NCBI GenBank assembly: GCA_014529385.2
Contig: CM043967.1
Span: 4,899,001 to 4,963,000 of the forward strand
Direction: 5' to 3'
Source: Adiantum capillus-veneris
Taxonomy: Eukaryota > Streptophyta > Polypodiopsida > Polypodiales > Pteridaceae
DNA: 64,000 nucleotides
Positions 58,979 to 64,000 of the stretch are shown piece by piece. A program made the translations under genes and the position numbers. Within the stretch, counting starts at the first letter, position 1. Each line of letters starts with the position of its first letter. The notes below the pieces were generated by a model. It was not told the origin of the DNA. It searched no databases and was given only the letters and a program-made list of their open reading frames with translations.

Positions 58979-61860
58979 GCGGATGCCACCTCATGGCCCC
59001 AAGCGCCACTCATTAAGTTCACCTTTAAGGCCCTCAAGGAAACTTGGAGGATGAGGATGCTGATTTCACTCAACAAACCACACAAGAAGACAAAAACAAC
59101 ATAACCCACCTGTTGAGCTATATGTCAAATGGTCTAAGGTATTTGGTTGAACATGAGGAGGAGCTAGATGATGACCATTGTTGGATAGGGCTACAAATTA
59201 TCACAATGAGCAACTACATAAAGTTAGTTGTGAGCGCGCTAGCGAAGAATAGATATGTAACGGTGGCATAGCCAATGATGCAGAATAAGCCATATGTGAT
59301 GACCTTTTTCTACATCTTCATCTTTAATTTTTCCCTTGATTTATTTTTTCCTTAAATTCTCTTTCAATCAAATAATGCCAAGTGGCCACACTCCACTGTT
59401 GTGCTCTCAAAAACAGTCTTAGTAGACAATCAATGCAACTAGGCAAAGCTTGCAAGACTTGGAGGAGTTGATCTCCTTTGTGAACTTGATGTATACTTGG
59501 CAAATGTGAACTAGGGGTGAACTTTACAACTTGTGTGCACTACATGTTTGATAGTGAGAACTAGGTTTTGAACCCGTTGCAAAAGTTGATGTGAACTATG
59601 GTTCCGAAAGTAGAAAAATTTAATTTATACAAAAATTCTCTTGATAAGACCCAAAAATTATCAGATCATGGACAATCAAAAAATTGGAAATTATGTGTTT
59701 CAAGAATCATGATGGAAAACATTCATGATATGGAGTTATCAAATTTATTTCTCACAATGCTAGATTCTGCATTTTAACTAATTTTACTCGAACATCTGAA
59801 TTTTGGTCATAAACACCAGATTTATTTCTCACAAGGCTTGATTCTGCATTCTAGACTAATTTCTCTCAAAAGCTTGTTTTGGTCATAAATTGTTCGTATT
59901 TGGTCCAAACTGGATTGTTTCAGTTGTATGGATGTTTAGTACGAACCTTGGGGCTAAAAGCACGCTTGCTGAGAGTACATGTATGCTCTGTGTGTAGCTT
60001 GTGACCTCTCCTCTCATCTTCATACCCTTCCTCAACATCTGCTATGCATGACGAGTGATTGTACATGTACCCCTAGATACTCTTGTGAATCAACTTAAGG
60101 CATCCAAGAAGGGAGAACGAGACTCAAAAGATATGCATGTTAGATATTTCCATCTCTACCACCATAGCTCTTTACATACCTATCTATTATGCTCATAGAG
60201 ATGAAGATCTTTCTTGTATGTACTTTTTGTATAGACCCCTAGGGTCGGGATCTCTCATCTTGACCGACCTAGGGACCCAAACTCACATGCTAGGGAGAGA
60301 GAGAAAAATTGAACATATCCTTGTATGCTATTTGTGAAAGAATGTCTTTAATCATTTGATTAATTACATAAGAACTATACATGGTAAATTGGCTTTGGTT
60401 GATTGACTCATTGGCGAATATCTTTAATCATTTGACTAGCTGCATTAGAATTTGGTATGGTAAATTGCATTCGATTAATTTCTTTTGATGAACTATATAA
60501 TGTAAAGAACCTGGCGTTTTGAAGTAGTAGGACATCTTGTTTGCAATAGAGTATACCTCTAAGAAGACTAATAATTTTGACATAAGGAAGTAGGTAGGAG
60601 GTCAATCTTGAAATTAATATGTGTTATTCCTACACACTTGCTTATCTTTATCAAAAATCAATAAAAAAGTAGGCTCAACCCCATTTTGTAAAAGTTATCT
60701 AGTAGGTCCAACATTGATTAATTTGTAAAGCGGATGGATATCTTGAATGTATGACAAAGAATAAGAGACAAAGTGCACCATCTTGCCAAAAGGAGTAAAA
60801 AGAATGACCATTAAGGTACTTATATTTAATTGAATATTTTTTTTGGTACTAAACAAGAACGATAATGTCCTTTGACCCACCCATTCAATCAATGAGTACT
60901 ATAGATTTAGTTGAAAGCACAACAAAAGCATGTTGAAAATTCTTATATCTCTTTATTAAGTTGAGCTTTAATGATACATGAATAGCTTGGAATGTATTTA
61001 TTATCATGTTCAAATCTAAAATTTGTGCTTACGTAGAGTAGTTCATCTTTGTTAAACCTGAAATATATCTTAAGCTGCAACTCTAATAAGTTATTTGTTT
61101 GCAAAGGACATGCATACTTGTTTTTTGTTATTTTACATCAATTTTGTGATTTTGCACTAATTTGAAGATAATTTTACAATTGTGCAAATGTCTTTAATTT
61201 TTGGCATATTTGAGAAAAGCTAGATTGATTGTTTTTTTTTATTTGGTGTTATAGAATGATATATAACCTTATAGGATGTTAAAACTAGCTATGTTGAGCA
61301 TGTTTGTTGATTCAATTTTGACTTGTACCATGTAAAATTATAATCAAGTTACATCAATTTCTTTGATCCTTTGCATGAACCACGTGTGCAATTCTCGTAC
61401 ATTCGTTCAAAGAATCAATCTTGAGCATCCAAGAACCGTTAGCATCCTGAATTTTATTAATTTACAAACATATGATTATCTTTCACATTTATGTTCTTTT
61501 GCTTGTCACATATTACATCCATTGCTATTAAGGATTACTAAACAATATGCATAGTATAACATCAAGATTCATATTTTATTATGCACAATTATTTAGATAA
61601 GTATAAAAGCTATACAAATTTGGTTTGATTTTTGCATAACTTTTAAAATAGAAAAGAGCACAAACACATTGATTTGGAGCTTGAAGAGCATCAACAATGA
61701 GGAAGGGTTTGTTTAAGACAACTCTTGCCTTTCTCTCCCTCCCTCTCTTGCTCTAGCAATGTCAAGATCGGATGTTTGCCATCCATCCTAGATTAGCATC
61801 CAAAGTGAAGTGTTTTTTTTCGGGTGGAAAAACCAACTATGAATTAAGCATGAATTACAG
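58979..61860. other. AT-rich intergenic region, no gene recognised
   Basis: No motif-bearing frame was found. Two local tandem duplications are visible: about 77 bp (59743-59819 and 59820-59893; atttatttctcacaa) and about 76 bp (60341-60416 and 60417-60485; tctttaatcatttga). A frame at 59044-59271 is open but unrecognised. Confidence 0.55.
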
Positions 61861-61868
61861 GTAGCATT

Positions 61869-62546
61869 AGGAATTCTAGAGGTCATTTAGAGGGCCTTGT
61901 AAGGAAGTTTAACAGAGATATACCCTCCAAAAAGTGCCGTTGGATTATTTTTTTTTGCAAATGAGCTGCGATCTTGCTCGAGTTTGCCTTTTTAGAACCT
62001 ACTCTTCAAGAGCTATTCACCAATATATGGGTGGATAGGGTTTTGAGTATGGACCAGGGAGGTAGATAGAAGATTCTCTATTGCATTATGAATCTTTATG
62101 TAGAATACAAAACAAGCTGCAACACAATACAAAGGCCAACTAATGCTCCCTTTGAAGGATTCCTTGAATGTGTTTATGGCTACATCTTACTTGCTATTTT
62201 TTACTAGCAAAATCACCTAATTAAGGAGAAGCCAAGTGTGTGAGCAAAGCCACTTATGTAGCCTTGACAAGACTAGTACTAGCATGGATTGGTGCTATAA
62301 TTTTTTCACACAACAAAACTTCAAACTTGAGGTGTAGAAATAATCTTCTACCTATCTACTTGGTACGTATTTCAAACCCTATCAAACCATATATTGACGG
62401 ATAGCTCTTGAAGAATAGGTTTTAAAAATGCAACATCTGACAAGATTAGAGCAAATTTTGAAAACCTTTCCTGGGCACCACTTTTTGGAGGGTAGATCTA
62501 GCTTAAAATTCTTTACAAGGTCCTTTAAATGACCTCCAAAATGTCC
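61869..62546. mobile_element. Long inverted repeat (foldback or MITE-like element)
   Basis: Left arm about 61869-62079 and right arm about 62336-62546 are imperfect reverse complements over about 210 bp. Matched blocks include ggtcatttagagggccttgt, accctccaaaaagtg, cttcaagagctat and ggtagatagaagatt. The spacer is about 255 bp. No coding frame is inside. It ends about 410 bp before the PPR start codon. The class is uncertain because terminal sequences and target duplication were not resolved. Confidence 0.75.
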
Positions 62547-62956
62547 TAAAAACTACTCCAAAAGGAATTGCACTAGTTTAGTATATTCGGCTAGGAGCTC
62601 GCCGTCTGCCATGTGTCCCTCTCTTTCTCTCCCCCGTTGGAAGGACACGTCACACACTCGTATCAAGAGTTGGAAGATAACACCTTGACCTTGAGATGAG
62701 GGGTTGGAAACACCCAAGGGGTTTGAAAATTCTAACTGGATTTCAAGCGAGGTCTTTCAAACCTTGAAGCAGGATTTCCATTTTGTCGTCTTTTCTGGAT
62801 GGTTGGGAAATATGGTTTTGGAAAACTTGTGAAATTGGCACCAGCAGTAGAAGGCGGGTGGAAGCCTCGGTAGTTGATCTCGGCAGCCATGCCTTGGGAG
62901 GGCGATGGAGGTGCTCATATGCTGCTGCTGCTTTTGATCGAGGAGGCAGCAGCAGC

Positions 62957-64000
62957 ATGCCTCATGTTCCGACAGCATGGCGGCGTGCGCCAGTTGATCG
63001 ATGCGGCACCAGGGGAGTTAGCAGCTACACGAGAGGGGAGGAGCTGTACACCGTGCCCCATTGGGATGAGCAGTCAGGTGGGGATGCGGAGGAGCAGGAA
63101 GGAGATATATTGGGCAAGACTTTGCAGGGCTTGGCTGCGTCGGAGCAAACTGGTCGCACTCCCCCTGATCATCACTATCTTTCCTTGTTGAAAGCTTGCC
63201 ACACCAGAAAGGCCTTAGCTATCACCAGGAAAGTTTATGAGCATCTCAAGTGCTGCAAAGGGCAACAGCTGGCAGGCGTCCTCGGCGACTACCTCATCAT
63301 TAGCATGGTCAAATGTGGTAGCTTAGAAGATGCTCTTTTGGTTTTCCATAACTTACCACAGCATAGTGTTTATGCCTGGACAGCATTGATTACAGGATTC
63401 ACAGAGAGCGGTCGAGGTCAGGATGCTTTAAAACTTCACAAGCTCATGAAGGATGAGGGTGTGGAGCCAAATCACTATACCTGTGTCAGCCTACTCAAGG
63501 CGTGTGGTAGCATACCTTGGCTTCAGAAAGGACACACATTACATACTGAAGTTGAGAAGAAGGGCTGGGCTTCTGACATCTTCATCGGGAGCTCCCTTAT
63601 GAGTATGTATGGGAAATGTGGAAGGCTTGAGGAGGCAGAGGACTTGTTTTCCAAGTTGTTTGAACGGAATATTGTTACTTGGAATGGCATGCTTTCGGCA
63701 TACGTTCAACAAGAGCGAGCTGAGAAGGCCCTACAACTTTATAGACAAATGATTGACGAAGATGTGTGCCCAAATGATATGACATATGTGATTGCCCTCC
63801 AGGCATGTAGCATTCTTGCAGACAAGGAGGAGCCCATTGTTTTAAATGAAAATGTAGTCAAGGTGGTCGCGTTCTCAATTTGCCAGGCCCTACACGCCAT
63901 TGCCCGCAAGAAAGGATTTACAGCCAATATTGGCAGCAGTCTTGTAAGTGTGTACGGCAAGTCTTTGACCGTTCAGGAAGCTGAGAATGTGTTTTGTGCA
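62957..64000 (+). CDS. PPR protein, N-terminal part (runs off the window)
   Basis: An open frame with 348 codons in the window and no stop. Its first in-frame ATG is at 62957; the frame is open upstream from 62768, so the true start is not certain. The first ~70 residues are low in motif content and may be a transit-peptide region (Arg-rich, few acidic residues early). From residue ~75 repeats appear: YLSLLKACHTRKAL, VYAWTALITGFTESGRGQDA (~138), YTCVSLLKACGS (~173), IFIGSSLMSMYGKCGRLEEA (~209), NIVTWNGMLSAYVQQERAEK (~240), MTYVIALQACS (~276), GSSLVSVYGK near the end. The alternation of P, L and S motifs is that of PLS-class PPR proteins, which bind organellar RNA and often direct C/U editing; the C-terminal E/DYW domains would lie outside the window. 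No frameshift or stop is seen, in contrast to the surrounding elements. Confidence 0.85.
   Translation, partial: MPHVPTAWRRAPVDRCGTRGVSSYTRGEELYTVPHWDEQSGGDAEEQEGDILGKTLQGLAASEQTGRTPPDHHYLSLLKACHTRKALAITRKVYEHLKCCKGQQLAGVLGDYLIISMVKCGSLEDALLVFHNLPQHSVYAWTALITGFTESGRGQDALKLHKLMKDEGVEPNHYTCVSLLKACGSIPWLQKGHTLHTEVEKKGWASDIFIGSSLMSMYGKCGRLEEAEDLFSKLFERNIVTWNGMLSAYVQQERAEKALQLYRQMIDEDVCPNDMTYVIALQACSILADKEEPIVLNENVVKVVAFSICQALHAIARKKGFTANIGSSLVSVYGKSLTVQEAENVFCA

Noticed and set aside
59044-59271. 75-residue frame in the AT-rich region
   Set aside because: No motif, no splice partners and no codon signal strong enough to call a gene.

Overview
The window looks like transposon-packed nuclear DNA of a land plant, most likely a seed-free vascular plant such as a fern. 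The reasons are: a gene end resembling plant NO VEIN, a pentatricopeptide-repeat (PPR) gene of the PLS type, plant-type Ty3 and Ty1/copia LTR retrotransposons primed by initiator-Met-tRNA-like sites (copia elements), many copies of one LINE family, and very long (GA)n, (CA)n, (G)n and (C)n tracts. The species is an inference; nothing in the sequence names it. Only two host genes are supported: the 3' end of a NOV-like gene (28511-31002, +) and the 5' part of a PPR gene running off the right edge (62957-64000, +).

Layout. 1-7.5 kb: pieces of one LINE family (called LINE-A here), mostly on the minus strand, separated by (GA)n arrays. 7.7-11.1 kb: the 5' LTR, gag and protease part of a decayed Ty3 element (Ty3-2), joined directly to a decayed hAT transposase gene (11.1-13.4 kb). 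13.4-25.9 kb: LINE-A copies, one of which was split by a nearly intact Ty3 element (Ty3-1, 16894-24614) with matching LTRs and a GTCAC target duplication. 25.9-28.5 kb: three more LINE-A 3' parts, the last followed by an inverted segment, all upstream of or within an intron of the NOV-like gene. 32.5-42.6 kb: a plus-strand LINE-A split by a Ty1/copia element (36437-42131, minus, TATAT target duplication). 42.7-43.9 kb: the 5' end of a second hAT element with an array of subterminal repeats and a BED zinc-finger exon. 43.9-49.5 kb: a second LINE family (LINE-B, minus), split by a 2.7 kb gag-only LTR element (45615-48320). 49.5-50.05 kb: purine-rich tract. 50-55.5 kb: mostly no recognisable genes. 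55.5-59.0 kb: decayed copia remnant with its 3' LTR. 59-61.9 kb: AT-rich, no gene seen. 61.87-62.55 kb: a long inverted repeat (foldback element) just upstream of the PPR gene.

How it fits together. The window records repeated rounds of insertion: LINEs landed first, LTR elements then landed inside them, and decay followed. Three patterns stand out. LINE-A 3' ends carry short TTTCA-type tails and abut (GA)n in most copies. Two LINE-A insertions have the 5'-inverted structure expected from twin priming. In-frame stops in the LTR-element reading frames are strikingly often TAG where the family residue is Gln (CAG), as expected from C-to-T decay at methylated CHG sites. I did not find a convincing new defence or metabolic system. 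All comparisons were made by eye within this window and against remembered family motifs.
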